A stretch of 64,000 nucleotides of DNA from Oxyruncus cristatus. Taxonomy: Eukaryota > Chordata > Aves > Passeriformes > Cotingidae. This document shows, piece by piece, positions 37,031-49,735 of this stretch. The stretch covers positions 310,165 to 374,164 of the forward strand of contig VXAY01002852.1 of NCBI GenBank assembly GCA_013399855.1, read 5' to 3'. A model generated the notes under the pieces. That model saw only the letters and a list, made by a program, of their open reading frames with translations, made no database searches and was not told the DNA's origin. The translations under genes were made by a program, and so were the position numbers. How positions within the stretch are numbered: the first letter of the stretch is position 1; each line of letters begins with the position of its first letter.

Positions 37031-37210
37031 CGAACGCTATGGGTCCGTGCCTTGTATGACTTTGATGCTGTGGAGCATGATGAGCTGGGCTTCCGCAGTG
37101 GAGACATCTTAGAGGTCCTGGACAGCTCCAACCCTTCATGGTGGAAGGGACGTCTGCGTGGGGAACTGGGTCTCTTCCCTGCCAACTACGTCGCACCAGT
37201 GCTCCTGTGA
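37031..37210 (+). CDS. GRAP2: GRAP2 coding exon 7: C-terminal SH3 and stop
   Basis: Encodes residues 238-296, with TGA at 37208-37210. It is a whole SH3 domain in one exon: ALYDF (244-248), the acidic RT loop EHDELGF, WW at 274-275, and FPANYVAP (286-293) with the conserved P287 and Y290. In GADS this domain binds the RxxK motif of SLP-76 with unusually high affinity, which keeps the two proteins together before stimulation. DSSNPSWWKGRL is nearly the human sequence. The acceptor is tctctcctgtccag. The C-terminus here is VAPVLL. Nothing suggests damage. Confidence 0.96.
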   Translation, partial: RTLWVRALYDFDAVEHDELGFRSGDILEVLDSSNPSWWKGRLRGELGLFPANYVAPVLL

Positions 37211-37324
37211 GGGCACAGTTTGCCCCCGAGGGCCACGCTGGAGCTGCTCTTCTGAGACAAGGGACAGAGAAGGACTGCATCTTCCCTGGCCACCAGGACA
37301 TACATTAGTTTTGGGTTTGTCTTA

Positions 37325-37340
37325 ATTTATTGGCAATTTA
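37325..37340 (+). promoter_or_regulatory. AU-rich element candidate in GRAP2 3'UTR
   Basis: Two ATTTA pentamers lie 11 bases apart, with a T7 run after the second. ATTTA clusters in 3'UTRs are bound by TTP/HuR-type proteins and shorten mRNA half-life in activated lymphocytes. Two pentamers in an AT-rich stretch is weak evidence. Confidence 0.3.
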
Positions 37341-38192
37341 TTTTTTTAAATGTTGATATGAAAGGGAACCCTTTGAAGAAAATATTGATTTTTTTTTCCC
37401 CTTATTTTTCACCTTCATGAAGGGGAGGAGCAAAAATCCTGGACTATTCATTGAGACCTTGCTGGATCCTCCCTGCCCTGTCACCTCTTTGGCTAACAAT
37501 TGATAACTTCCTGCGATTAGGTCTGTTCTGTGGAAATGCCCCTCAGACAAGTCAGACTTCAGGTTCAGTATTCAGATGGTCCTACCCCTTCCTTTTGGAA
37601 TTCACCCACATGAATTAAATGATCATTGGTAATCACATTAATCCTTCAGGTAGGAAAAGAAAGTGAAGGGGCTTTAGGTTGAGGTCCAAGGCAATTTATA
37701 TTTTTCTAAATAGTTTCTGGCTTACCCATCTCCTACTCTGTGTCTGGACTATATGGATATACCAGATGAAGGGAAAGGATCCTGTAAGCTTTGTACAAAC
37801 AAACCAGTGGTGAACATATGGGAGGGCAAGAACCTCCTTTCTTTGCTGCTTCTGACAGCCCTGCTCTTCTTTCCACACCCCATAACAACTTATGCCATTT
37901 TCAAGCTGCTCTTTTAGGTATCTACACTTCTGCTAGATAGCCTGGTTAGAGCAGATCAGGCCAGTCAGCTGAATTAGTATCCACTGGATTGGATAACAAT
38001 TAATATCCCTCACTGGTTCATTTTGTAAAACTGAATTGGGGAGGGGTTGGAGAGAAGAGGTTTTACTGGTTTGGTGGCAGCAGTTCTTTCCCTGGGAACT
38101 TGGGGTGTTGGGGAGCACTGTGTACACAACTCTGCCTTACCAGTGGAATGTCTCATCCAACAGGTTAAGCTGTTACTTTTCCATATGCAGAG

Positions 38193-38198
38193 AATAAA
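38193..38198 (+). terminator. GRAP2: Likely GRAP2 polyadenylation signal (AATAAA)
   Basis: A canonical hexamer in agaataaagttg. It is followed within about 50 bases by a T/GT-rich stretch (tatgttccagtttcttttgg, about 38223-38242), the usual downstream element. It is the first AATAAA I found 3' of the stop codon; the variant ATTAAA at 37614 is an alternative. Confidence 0.6.
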
Positions 38199-41100
38199 GT
38201 TGTGGCCATCAAACAGTCTGATCTATGTTCCAGTTTCTTTTGGATAAAATAAGATAAATGAATAGGTTTTCAAATGATTGCTGAGTGTATGCCCAGATGT
38301 GATAGAAATATACTGCAAATGCACATTAAAAAGGAACCAAACTCTGTGAAGGAGACACTACTGCATAACTACTGCTCAGGCAAGTTGATATTAAACAAGC
38401 TGCCTGAATTTTTCACAACATGTGGGACCTCAGCAGTCAGCAAGGAAGTGATGATTAATCATTCTTGAAAAAGAAAGAGAAGGCAAGTGAAAAACTCTAA
38501 GAACAAATCAGACTCAGCAACAAAAAAAATGTTCTTATCTTTTTCTAGTCCCAGTAGGAGAAAAATAATCCAGGAAATAGGTTCTGTGTAAAGCCCAATT
38601 CAGTGTAGTTGGCCTGAACAAAGCTGCCAGCTAGACAGAGTATTAGCAGAAAGAACCCATTTTGAGAGAACTCCACCAGAAGCAGATTATTAATGGGTGA
38701 AGTAAAATGAGAATATTTAACGAAGCATGTAAGCTCTAAAGAGAATAGAAAACTTCGAAAGACACATTAAGAGCTTATCTCCATTGGCCACCAGGGTGGT
38801 CCAGGAAATGGAGAGACACCATGTGACTGCCAGGGCTGGACTTGGCCCTGTTCTCCTGCGGGAGCTCTGATCTGGGCCTTTAGTGTCTTCTTTTGGAGGG
38901 AAGTCCATGAGGCTTCTTTTGGAACAAGATACCTTATTATTTGTGTGAGGGTGTTACCTCAGTGATTGCATAGTTTTAAGAGTGTTTTGTTGTGATTTGC
39001 CCTTTTTTAACCTGTTTGTTAGTTTGATTTTTGCTAAAGTAGTAACAAATTTGGAAGAGAGAGGGTTAACGTTCAGTCAGAGAGACCAGGGGGAAGATGG
39101 ATGCAAAGAAACCAGAGACTAGGAAAGGCAGAAGAGGGATAAAAATGATGAATCTTTCATATTCAGCTCTGACTGAAACAGAAGAAATGGTGTGTTCACA
39201 ATTATTCCCAGCATGTCAAATCATCTTTCAATTAATTCTTTTTTTTTTTTTATTAGTTATGTTTAAAATTAGAAGCAACGTCTCCTTTTCCTTTCCTCAG
39301 TACTCTAAAGACCCTCTTGGTAGTGAAGACATAGTTGCACAAAATTAATTGAAGATAATGCACTTAGCAGTTTGATAGCTCTTCACACATTTGAAACCCC
39401 TTTACAGAGATTAACTAATTAAGCAAGTCTAAGTAGTACATTGTAAGTACCACCATGTTAACTCATGACTCATTTGAGGAACAGGTAAATTTTCACGTGA
39501 TTTTTTTTAATTGATGTTTAATGAATTAATACTTAAGGTAATTAGCATTAAAGGTCTGCACACTAATTAAGGACAACATACCAGAACCACAGTAAAATCA
39601 TGATTTCTCATTATGAGCAGCACCTAATGACAGCAAAATTACTAGGAGGGGACGGTATCATGGCGTCTGTGATAACTACGCGAGTGCCATGTTCTGCACC
39701 GCCTTGTGCAGTGGCCAAGCTTTGGTCTGCCATACCCAGTCTCTCTTGCCTCTGCTGTTGTCCTTGCCTGATCCCCAGAGCAGAGGCAGTGCTACCTGCA
39801 GTTACTGCACATGCCAGTAGCTGGGAGGCAGAGGTGTCAGACGGCAGCTTTGTGCCCTCCCACAGTAAAAGTTGTTTTCCTCCTAGCGAAACAACAGCAC
39901 AAAGAACCCTGGCTATTCCCAAGTCCATGGAGACTCTGGATACAAGGGGAGGCAAAGTGGGGAGTTTTGGGGGTGTAGAAGGTGCTGTAGCCACAGGATG
40001 GAGTGTTTTTTCCATGCCCCATGCCATTTTCTGGCCCTGAAATTCTCTCTCCCATAGATCGGGCCACTTAATAAGCAGAGAGGGAGGGAGAGACAGAGAG
40101 AAACACTCTCCTCCTCCTCCACCCATATGTCCTGCCAACCTTCCTGCTCCTTCTTCCAACAGGTTTTAATTGTAACACAATCCTTGTTAATACTGTGGTG
40201 ATTCACCTACACCTGTGCTGTGAAAGCCTCCGATTCTGTTGCCCGTGCAGAAGCACATGTTAGCAACCTAAAACTGGAGCCTTAAGGTGACAGTGTGGTG
40301 CACTGAGTTCACCTGACATTTATCAGTGTTTTGAGAACCTCTAGAAAATATCCCCAGAAAGTCCACTACAAAACCAAAACATGAAGGAATAAAGAGGGAA
40401 TTTTGTTTGTTACTTGTCTTAAGCAAGAAAGACAGTTCATGAGAAAAGAGATTGTAAACAGAGATAAAAGTAGGAAAAGTATGTGGGAAGGCAAACATTA
40501 TTATAACAAATGAAACAGAGGAAGCTGGACTTGCACATGGAAAAATAAGTTTGATGAGAACAGCTGAGCTGTGCTTTCCCCTGTATGAAGTAACTTTTTG
40601 CCTATGTTCTGCTGCAGATCCATATTTTGTTTAGAAATGTCTCTGTGATTATTAAGGCTGAGCTAAACACAGTAAATGGAAATCTCCTGTCATGCAGAAG
40701 ATGTCCAGGTGTTTTTCTGTGCCACGAAAAGGTCTCCCTGTCTTGGTGTACGTGCTTACTGTAACAGCTGTGCTCACTGGAGCACACTGCTGAAACAACG
40801 GGATCATGGCTGGTTCCCATCTGACTGCTGGCAGGGGAAGAGCACCAGGGAGATGATCCTCAGGGCTGCCACAAAGTCAGCACCTGGTCAGACTGCTGGG
40901 CCAGTCTCCTGTACCAGGAAAACAACAAGTTCGTGGGTTGTTGTTGTTATTTTTTAAATGGTAAGTACTTCTCCATTTCAGTGGGCTGTGCAGGAAATTT
41001 GAAGCTTTTCACAGCAGCCATCTGTTCATCATTTTTTCTATCCAGCAGCACTTCTCATCCTTCCTCCCCAATGGGATCCTGATGCTGCAGGCTGTTGAAG

Positions 41101-42839
41101 GGCCATTTTGCCTTCAGCCCTTGTGGAGAGCAAGCAGACGTCAGAAGCAAAAGATCCAGCAGCCAGGACCACGTGGGCAGGAGAAATCAGCCCTAAACAG
41201 CAATGTGGTGTCAGCTGGGACATGCTACACTGCAGGAGCAGCGCCCCAGTAGCTGCAGTCCAGCAGCAAGGTGAAGGGTGATCTCTGAGTAGGAAGCAGC
41301 AGGTCTTTAGTTATGTCCATGTCACAGCACAGGGACAACAAGGAAGTCTGGTGGGACAGAAATGTTGTCATCTGAGCTAAGGCTGTGCTCAGACTCTTGC
41401 TCTGCTTCTGCAGCAGTTTGCCAAGGAGCCTGGGTTACATCAGACTAGGTGTGAGAAGTGTTTGGCAGTGCTGCCCAGTACAGCCCCAGAAGCCTATGTG
41501 CACCTCCTGGCAGCTGCAGCCCATCACCTCACTGCCCCTACATGCACCAGAAAGCCCAGGGCCCAGATTTTGCCTCTGTGCTGATAGAAAGTGCTCTGCA
41601 GACATCTCATTTCAAATACTCGTTCAGAGCAATTGGCTTAGGTGCTTTTAAATGAAGCCCCATAGAGATCAGTTGAACCCATTAGTGTTCCCTAGATGAT
41701 CCAGGCAGTAACGTTTACTGGTTAAAACACACGTATGCATTAAAAAGTTCCTGACACCCAGCCACTCCTTGCTGCTGAAAACTTCGTATTTCAGTGGGGA
41801 CCCATGAACTGAGCACATGATAAAGCCTTTATTAGCCCAGAGGAAGAGGGCAGAGCATTGCCATTTTCTCCAGTTATTTAGAGGCAACTTTCATGTGACA
41901 GAACTCAGGAGCATTAATTCGCATCAAACGCAACAGAAGCTTCTTACATAAGCAGAACTGACAGTAGACAACAGTCAATGACTTACCTGTGAGCTACAGG
42001 ACAGGAGGGCAACAGGCAAGTAAATAAGGAAAGATCACCAACCTTCGTGTGGAGAGAAAATTCAAAGCACATTGTCTATTGCCATTGTGAAAGTGAGAGG
42101 TGCTTGGCCAATGTCGAGCTTGCCAATATGAAAATGCAAAATTTCACGAATGGCAGGCATGCAGGGATCCTTGTAGACATGCAGAAATAAAATTAGCTCA
42201 GGCAACAAAGGGAGGAAGAAGAAACAAACAAAAGATCTCTAGATATTTTGCGGCTTCTCCCTGCTAGTCCAAGCAGGCTCATTTTCACCAGGGTTTACGA
42301 AAGATACAGCCATGGCGACTTTGTTTGTCACAAATAAAAAGGAAAGCAAAGCAGTGGGGGTGGAAAATGCAGTTGATGGTGTGATCATGCACTTAAAGCT
42401 ATAAAATGGTGACAATGTCTTGATATCATGACTGAAGTTCCATTCTCTGTGTCAGTGGAGCTTCTGGGAAGCCTTTCAGTGATGTCTCTGATTCATGCAC
42501 ATATATGAATTCCATGATTCTATATCCAACCATAGATAAGAAAAAAGAAACCCTACAAAAAAATATGAGGTACCTTCTCTACTGATCTAGAGGTCATTTG
42601 CAATCTATCTTTTATGTCTCTGCTGTACTGAATGTGTCATAAATTCCTTGTGGTACCGACAGTCCCTCTCCCTTGTCAAATTCTAAGAAGGGTACTACTG
42701 CAGTACCAACAGATAATAACAAACAGCAGGAACCAGTCCTCGGTGACCCTTCTTGTGACTGAATGTTTTCTGTCAGGTGCAGCCCAACAAAAGTTTGGTT
42801 GCAAAATGCTGAATTAGAAGTAGATTGCACCGTCACTTT

Positions 42840-42857
42840 ATTTTTTTTTTTTTTTGG
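42840..42857. repeat. Poly-T run
   Basis: An uninterrupted T run of about 18 bases in the intergenic region. Similar shorter T/A runs occur at about 6409, 7049, 39240, 55312, 56529 and 60500. Confidence 0.85.
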
Positions 42858-45800
42858 CTCCTAAAAATTAATGGAGAAAAAATTTCAACTGCAAGTTTGC
42901 TACCAGCACTAAGGGGCTGGGAAACTGCCCTTTGCCCTGCCCCTTCTAGAGTCACTTTCTTCAGAGCTGAACGCATGTGTAGCTCATTCTGAATTAGCAG
43001 CTTTTCACGCTCACTTTGGAGAGCTGTGAATAAGAGGGATGCGTGGCAGCAAAGAATCAGCTCTCTGCAGCTGAGTATCTGTACATCTTGCCATTGTGAT
43101 GGCAGCTATTTGCCTGTTATCGGAAGAAGATGATCTGCTAATAACAATAGCCGTGATTTCATCAGAGCCGGTGAGTCAACCAAACATCTCGCTGCGCCCT
43201 GCAGAACACCATCCACTTGTTTTTTGCCGGGTTAATGAGTTGAGTCAGCTCACCGAAGGCAGCGTAAGGAGGCCCAGAGCTAGCGCAGGGTGAGCAGTGG
43301 GAATGTACAGCCAGGAGGGGGAAAGGGTAAGACGGAACCTCCCCGTCCTGGCAGCACGAGCTATTAGATCACCTCGTCCTGAGGCCGCGAACTCAGCAAA
43401 ATGAAAACTTACCTGGCACTGAGGTTGACGTAAAGCCTTGACATGAGCAGGGGATTTTTTTTTTCAAAGCTTGCTTGGGAGATCGGAGTGAGGGCAGGAA
43501 AGGGGGAAAGAACTCGGATCTTCTACAGACAGTACATCTTCTCTATAGAAGCCTACAGAAGCTCCAGTTAAGCATCAAAGCTGTAAGAGGATTTTTTGGG
43601 GGAGGGGTTTGGACTGTAAATTAAAGCAGGGAAAAAAATAATTCTTGACCACAATAGTGAAACTCTCAGTCATTTGAACTACTATTGGCGTTGACTCCAA
43701 GGAGAATGGACCATACATGACAGTTTTCAGGAGAAATAAAAATAATAGTGAGAAGCACCTTGCTGCCCTGTGAAACACCTAAATTAGTGCCACTTGTTGC
43801 TGATGCTTCTCTTTCGGGGTGGGGTGCAACTATCAGTCATGTTTATCAGGTTGGAAAGCACACCAGTGCTTCCCAGTTTAAATCTTCAGCATCAGCTGAC
43901 CAAAATGATAGCTGCGTATTCTCATTTAAGATGTGCATGACTTGTAGAGCATAGATGTTTCACAAACACTTACGCAGCAGAATGCACTCTGGAACACCAG
44001 TCATAAACACCTTGAATTTAGGACTCCAAAAATAAGGGGTAAGTCTTCAGGACACACAAATGGGTGGTTTGCACTGACTTTGGACAAATTCTGACTAGAA
44101 ATAAAAAGTGCATGTTAAAAGAGAAGGTTTGTAGCCACTTGAACAACATAGCAAGCTTGCTGTGGTCTCTACTGTACAGTGTCCTGCTCAAGGCTGGCAG
44201 GAGGGCTGGATACAAGGTTTATTGGATGAAACATTCTGGCCTCGGTTATGGGAAGCTGGAGGCCATGGTCACAGCTGTCCCTTTGGTCTTCTGAAGCCTT
44301 TGGCTCTGTCAGTGAATTGAAGGACAACCGCAATGATGAGAGATACCATTACTAGCAAAAGACTAGTGGTGTTTACTGTCTTTACAATACATTTAAATAT
44401 GAAGCCTATTTTTCTGAAGTGCTGGCTTCCCTGAGCCTGGAGAAGCTGTCTCTGAACAGCACTCTGTTTTAGCTCGAGTGTGCAGCTGTGGCACACACAG
44501 GCTCGAGTGTGACTCTAGGAGGAAGAGGACACCTGAGAAGACAATTGAGTAGGCAAGTGTGACTGAGCTTTGTTTGAGTAAGTTGCTGTTGTATGTTTTA
44601 AGTTCATGGAGCTATTCTGATTTCTACCAGCTGTGGTCCTGCCTCATTATTCCAGAAAGAAATCATACTTTAATCCGATAATATCTTCAAGTAGGGAGCC
44701 AAAGGGTGTGGGTAATGATTTACTCCTCTTTGAAATTATAATTATAATCTTTCATCTATTTAAAGAATCTTTATATTTACTTGTGTAAGACAGTCTAATA
44801 TGGTCAAAGCCTTGTGGTTTTCTTTTCTCATGATTCAGACAAATCTGACCACAGCTCCAAAGCTCTTCTCAACAGACTCTTCATATTACACTTGATTTTT
44901 TTCTACCTTCCTTATTTCTGCAGCCTCCAGCTTATTGAAAAAGCTGCTACAAAAAGTTGTGTGTTGTTTGTTTGTTTGTTCTGGGGTTTTTTTTCCAATG
45001 CTGTCTACACAGGAAATGTCATTTAGGAAAAACAGCTGGTTAACTTAGGAGCTGGTTCAGCTCAGTAAATCATTCCAGCTGGTGACAGTGGCATGACTGT
45101 TTGACAGTAAGTGGTCAAGCCCAGCACCCTGCATGGATGCACACCATCCACCCAGCAGAAGTGGAGGACATTGTATTGCATGGAGATCCAGCTGGTGTAG
45201 AATAACAGACCTCACCGAGGAGTCAGTGAAGCACAACTGTGTTGTAAATGTACAGAAATGATTTTCCCGTGTAAAGAAGAGCTAATATTTTGAGGAGTAC
45301 AGTGCCCAAGGAGGCTGAAGCCTAGCGTATACAAGACACGTGTTGTGTTCAGAGACCATTAACCAAGACTGACAAACCCATTTTTAATGCAGCTGTCTCT
45401 TTGTACATGAGAAATTCAAATTTATGTTGAGCATCCTGTTACTTTGAGTGTGGGTGCAAAACTCTCTAATAGCTTGTGTACTGCTTGTATAGACAAGGCT
45501 TGACTGGCTCAGCACTGCAATCACATCAGCCTCCAATTTGCATCCTGCCAGTCTCCCTTTGCGCTCCCACATTAGCTGGAAGCTCTTGTCTTCATCATCT
45601 AATATCTTCATCCTGCATCCACAGCTTAAAGGCTTTATTATGATCCTGGAATTCATTCTACAGCGTTCCTAAAGTTCATCATCCTCATCACCTTCTTTTT
45701 CGAGACTGTGTAGATTTGTAGATTTGCTTTCCATTTCCTTACACCTGTCATGCATATGAGGGTACTCTCTTGTACTCTCTCTTTTGTGTGTGTGTGTTTT

Positions 45801-47307
45801 GTTTGACTTTTGAAGTTTTGAAGATGTTATTTTAGTATTTATTCTTACTATTCCCAAGTTGCCGCAAGTGCTTGGGAATGCTAAATCCAGACCAAGACCA
45901 AGGTCTTTAGTGCTGGCACTATGGCTGAGCCCCAGAGTTCTTGCAGCTTCCAGCTAGTGATAAGAGGTGTACAGGCTAGTAGATAGGAATAGGCCAAGGA
46001 AGCAATGAGGCGGGATAGGTCACTGTGATGGCCAAAGCAGCAGGAATTTTTGACTCATCTGAGCATCTCAGTGCATACTATTTGAGTAAAGTATTTCCCT
46101 CTCTGACTTGAAATCCCTTTTAAGACTTGCTTGTAGTAGGAGCACCACTGCAAGTGGTACTTCTGCCCTCAGTGGTCCCTCTGCTTCCTTCTCCCAGCTT
46201 TGCTCCTAATGAACCAGTGTGGTTTCCTCACATCCAGTGAATGGTGCAGGGAGGGAGCTGGACTGTTCCCGACATGCACAGACATGGGCAGCCAGGCCAC
46301 GTGTTGTCAGTCCAGCATGGCTTTGCCCAGCACAGGTGCTCTGCTGGGGGTCTGATCTTTTACCCCCAGCTAAAGAGCACCAAGGAAAGAAGAGTCCTTA
46401 AAACAGAGTCCGCTCATCTATGTAGGACCACAGTTCTTACCTGGAACAATCATTTTGTCTCACCTTGTCAACTTGCAGTTTGCAAGACAGGGCTGGCCTC
46501 CCCTCACCATCTGCAGAGCACACAGATGCTCTCAGGTCACAAACTAGTCTGGAAGTTTGAGTTGCTGCTGTGGAATTAATGCTTGATTCCAATTAATAAG
46601 GGATGAAGCTGAGAGAACCCCTGTGATGTGGGAATCCAAGTCAGCAGGTTTGGCAGAACTCTGTGAAGTTTCAGCCTTGGCGTCAATGTCAAAGTTTTAG
46701 GAAGCAGCAGCCTGTGCTGGCTCAGTGGCAGAGCTCAGGCAGCAATTTGAAATTAAAGAGTAACACATGTCAACAAGGGAGATTAAAAAAAAAGGGACCA
46801 CAATTGTTGTAAAGCACAAATTATGAAATGACACTGACTGACACAGGAAATTAAATACATCAAGGACATAACCCTGACTAGAAAACCTAAAAGCAATAAA
46901 GGATTTTAAGATAATTTGGAATAGAAATAACTGTAGCAATGATACGGACTTAACAACGTTTTAAGTGATACAATGAAGACACGAGGCCCTGAGTTAGTTT
47001 TTGTGGCATTAACAATGTATGTTAATCTTTGCAAACTCTGTCCTATACCTTTGTCCCTGGTCATACCCAAAACTCAGGAGTGAAAGGACAGTATGGAAAT
47101 CATTTGCCTGGATATATCCATGCGCAGAAAGGCTATGACAAAACAAGACAGGAGGACTGACAAAGGGGGAAGAGGATAGTTTTCACGGAACCATGACTCC
47201 AAGTCCATGAGAGCCTCAGAGTCACGCTGAATGGAGGACAATGAAATGGGAGATCACAAAGGCCTGATTCCTTACAGAGGTCTTAAGTTTCACATCCCAT
47301 TTCATTA

Positions 47308-47346
47308 CATTAATGGCATCTAATGCCCATTAATGGTATCTAACGC
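47308..47346. repeat. Two-copy tandem repeat of 20 bp
   Basis: CATTAATGGCATCTAATGC is followed directly by CATTAATGGTATCTAACGC; 17 of 19 bases agree. Confidence 0.85.
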
Positions 47347-48239
47347 TCCCTAGTTGCAGTGGAACTCCTTTGCATAAGTGGGAATTCAGTGTTCAATTGG
47401 ACTTGAGGATTGGGCCCTCTGAAATGGAGTCTGCCAGTGTCCCTGGAGCCCCTGCTGTAAGGGCTGCTGTGGGGGGAGTACCACGTGGGATGGGAACAGA
47501 GCATCCTGTCGTGTGGTGGAGGGGAGTTGCTGCACACAGGATACTCTGGTGTGGAATGCTGACATCCTGGACCAAAGTTAATTACTCATGTCTTCATTTT
47601 TGTTCTCTGACTTTCCCACTAATGTTTCTTCAATATATCTATGGTTTTGTGTGTATAGCTGCCTGTGGTCCAGAAGGTCTATTATCTTCCCATCCTGACA
47701 ACTTGATAGGCAGTAGAAGGAGTGGGATATAGCACTAAGAGGTACTTAACATTCAAATAGGTCAGGTGCTCACTTGGGGGTTGTGCATGACTGGGTTTTC
47801 CCAACTGCTTGTCAGAAACAAGTGTTGATAAGAGCAAGGGCAGTCACCAGTGGTGAAACTGCAAACATGAAATCAAATCTTGGTGGTGCTTGGGGGCAAG
47901 GAGGAGTTCGCCTTGCACATTTGCTCACCTGCAGGAAAGGGAGGTCATGAAATGCTGCTCAGCAAATACTGAACGTGCTGCAGAGAGCTCACAGTTTGCC
48001 TCCTGCACCTCTCCTCTGCTGTCCAGGGCAACCTCGTGGCCTGAGAAGTTTCCTTTTTGTTGGATGTAAGGTGTCAAGCACCTCTCTCCTGTCCTACACT
48101 GGTCTTATGGGTCCCTTATTTTCAATGTACGCTAAACTGTACGTGTACTACCGTGTGTATGTGTGTGTCTATAAAGATACAGTTAGTACCTGCTTAGATT
48201 TGTGGGTATGTGTGCTTGTTAGGAATTTCATAATTTCTC

Positions 48240-48378
48240 ATGGAATTTCCTTATGTGTAAAATGGAGATAATAACACGTAATTACCTACCTTGCAGGGCT
48301 GCTGTGAGGAAAAATTAACCAATGCTTGTGTGGGTGTTTGCAGATGAAAAGCATGATATTAAGACTAAATATAATGAT
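48240..48378 (+). mobile_element. MIR-like SINE relic with L2-type tail
   Basis: It contains tgtgtaaaatggagataata, acctaccttgcagggctgct and gtgaggaaaaattaaccaat, all standard MIR 3' blocks (TGTAAAATGGGGATAATAATACCTACC..GGGTTGTTGTGAGG). It then runs into gatgaaaagcatgatattaa and gactaaatataatgat, like the tail 'GATGAAAAGCACTATATAAG..' seen on amniote SINEs. It is the best preserved of the ancient SINE relics here. Confidence 0.75.
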
Positions 48379-49664
48379 TGAATGTTACAGAAGAGAGTTC
48401 GTATTTATTATGGTGATTGAATATGAGTCGAGAGCATTTTGTGGGTGCTTACTTCTTGTGCAGTAGCAAGTATTTGTGGAAGGTGGGAAACTGGTGGAGC
48501 CAAGTTTGGGGTAGGTGTCAAAGAAATGGTTAAAGTTCTTCCTTAACCTTTACAGCCTACTGACTTTCTTCTTCTCTCAACTACAACTAATGCTGAAAAA
48601 GGGACAGAGAACAGAGAAATGAAAATGGAGCCAAGCTACAGAGGAAGGGAATGAAAATAAAATACAATTGAAGGTCATGATTTCAAAGAACAAAAATGTA
48701 AAAAATGAATGGAAAAATAAAGTGTAGGAGAAATGAGAATGGGGAGAGAAAAGAAACCTCAGGGACTCATGGTATTACATTATCTCAGTACATGGAATTA
48801 TGAGAAAGTAAACAACAATTTAAAAGAAGCATCACAAACAATGGAAAGCATATGAAGGGAAAGAAAAGGAGTGGAATGGGAAGGAAGCAAGAGATGTGCT
48901 TAATTATTTTTTGTTTTCACTTCGTTAAATGTAATGGCATCATTCTTTTATTTCCTATGTGTTGTTGAGAGGCACTTCTTTGCAAACCTAGAAGATGGTG
49001 TCAAGTATTTCAGATGCTTTTTCCATGTGTTCCATGGGCAGGTCGGTAAGAGTTAAGGTGCGGATGCATTTGTCAGCCTGAGAATGGCCCTGTCGGGTTT
49101 CATTTGGCTTTCATGCTGTCTCTGGAGAATTAATGGAACAAATTCATTTCCATCTACTTCAGTGAAGCTGTACTGTGAGTGAATTAGCCGTGAGAATGGG
49201 TCTCAATGTAGCTGTTGCCTGACCAAAGTGTATTTCAAGTTAAACCTGGAATGTTTTATGATTAAACCAAAATAATAAAACAAAATTTTGATTGTTATGG
49301 TCTCTCAGTGAGTATGGTATGTTGGTGTGTGAGCTGCCCAGAGGAGTGGCTAGCGGAGGTAGACCATGAGAAGAGTAAGGAGTAAATGAACAATACATTG
49401 CAGAGTTCAGGGAGTAGACTGCCTTTCTTTGCAAATTGTCCTGGGTTGGAATAGAAATCGTTAGCAAGCATCCTTGAAGGGTCCTGTGGCCTGTTTGCTC
49501 CTTCTTGTCAACCTCCCTCATCCTCACCCTCCCTACTTCAACATCTCTCCAAATCCAGATGGCTCTAGTTTTTCACCTGGTCCTTGTTTCACAGATCTTC
49601 CTTGCACCCCAAAACTTATTTTGGGCTGAATCATTCTTAACCTCAACTCATTGGCCTAAATTAA

Positions 49665-49735
49665 TCCTTTGTGTAATTCAACTGACTAAAATTGACGTAA
49701 ATGGAATTACATCAGAGCTGAAATTAACCCAGCCT
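49665..49735. repeat. Possible ancient sauropsid repeat fragment
   Basis: ttgacgtaaatggaattaca followed by tcagagctgaaattaaccca resembles a recurring sauropsid repeat block (TTGACTTCAATGGAGTTACACCAG..TGAATTTGGCCC) known to me only from memory. The copy is diverged and short. Confidence 0.3.

Larger units (their letters stand above)
22768..38217 (+). other. GRAP2: GRAP2 (GADS) transcription unit, all coding exons
   Basis: The seven coding exons are 22793-22870, 25991-26082, 28356-28475, 30018-30186, 31823-31954, 34722-34841 and 37031-37210. Every intron is GT-AG and the phases fit, giving 891 nt and 296 residues plus stop. Domains in order are N-SH3 (about 1-56), SH2 (about 58-150), linker (about 151-238) and C-SH3 (about 239-294). 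This is the GRB2/GRAP/GADS layout, and the long linker identifies GADS. Known role: a cytosolic adaptor in T cells, platelets and mast cells. Its SH2 binds phosphotyrosines of LAT, and its C-SH3 binds the RxxK motif of SLP-76, bringing SLP-76 and PLC-gamma to the LAT signalosome. The human protein is about 330 residues; the shortfall here lies in the linker. The 5' non-coding exon(s) and promoter are not located. The 3' end is inferred from an AATAAA at 38193. Confidence 0.95.
37211..38217 (+). other. GRAP2: GRAP2 3'UTR (approximate)
   Basis: About 1 kb of sequence between the stop codon and the region just past an AATAAA at 38193-38198. It has no coding potential. Near its start it is AU-rich, with two ATTTA pentamers (37325-37329 and 37336-37340). 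A weaker ATTAAA at 37614-37619 could give a shorter form. The exact cleavage site cannot be read from sequence alone. Confidence 0.6.
38221..48239. other. Intergenic region after GRAP2, left part
   Basis: No supported gene. It holds poly-T runs, GTTT-type and GT-type short repeats (44964, 45785) and the small tandem repeat at 47308. A pair of overlapping open frames at 39600-40159 is the longest outside the two genes. A block at 43080-43290 with higher GC and AP-1-like words could be regulatory. Confidence 0.6.

Noticed and set aside
22793..37210. GRB2 or GRAP instead of GRAP2
   Set aside because: Those have about 217 residues and almost no linker between SH2 and C-SH3. The two linker exons, FTASGEDELSF and the RRHTDP motif are specific to GADS.
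42495..42525. Text resembling a CR1 tail (ccatgattctata)
   Set aside because: Only the last dozen bases resemble CR1; no upstream CR1 block is present.
45384..45656. 90-codon minus-strand frame that looked peptide-like
   Set aside because: No family recognised, no start or splice support; kept as intergenic.
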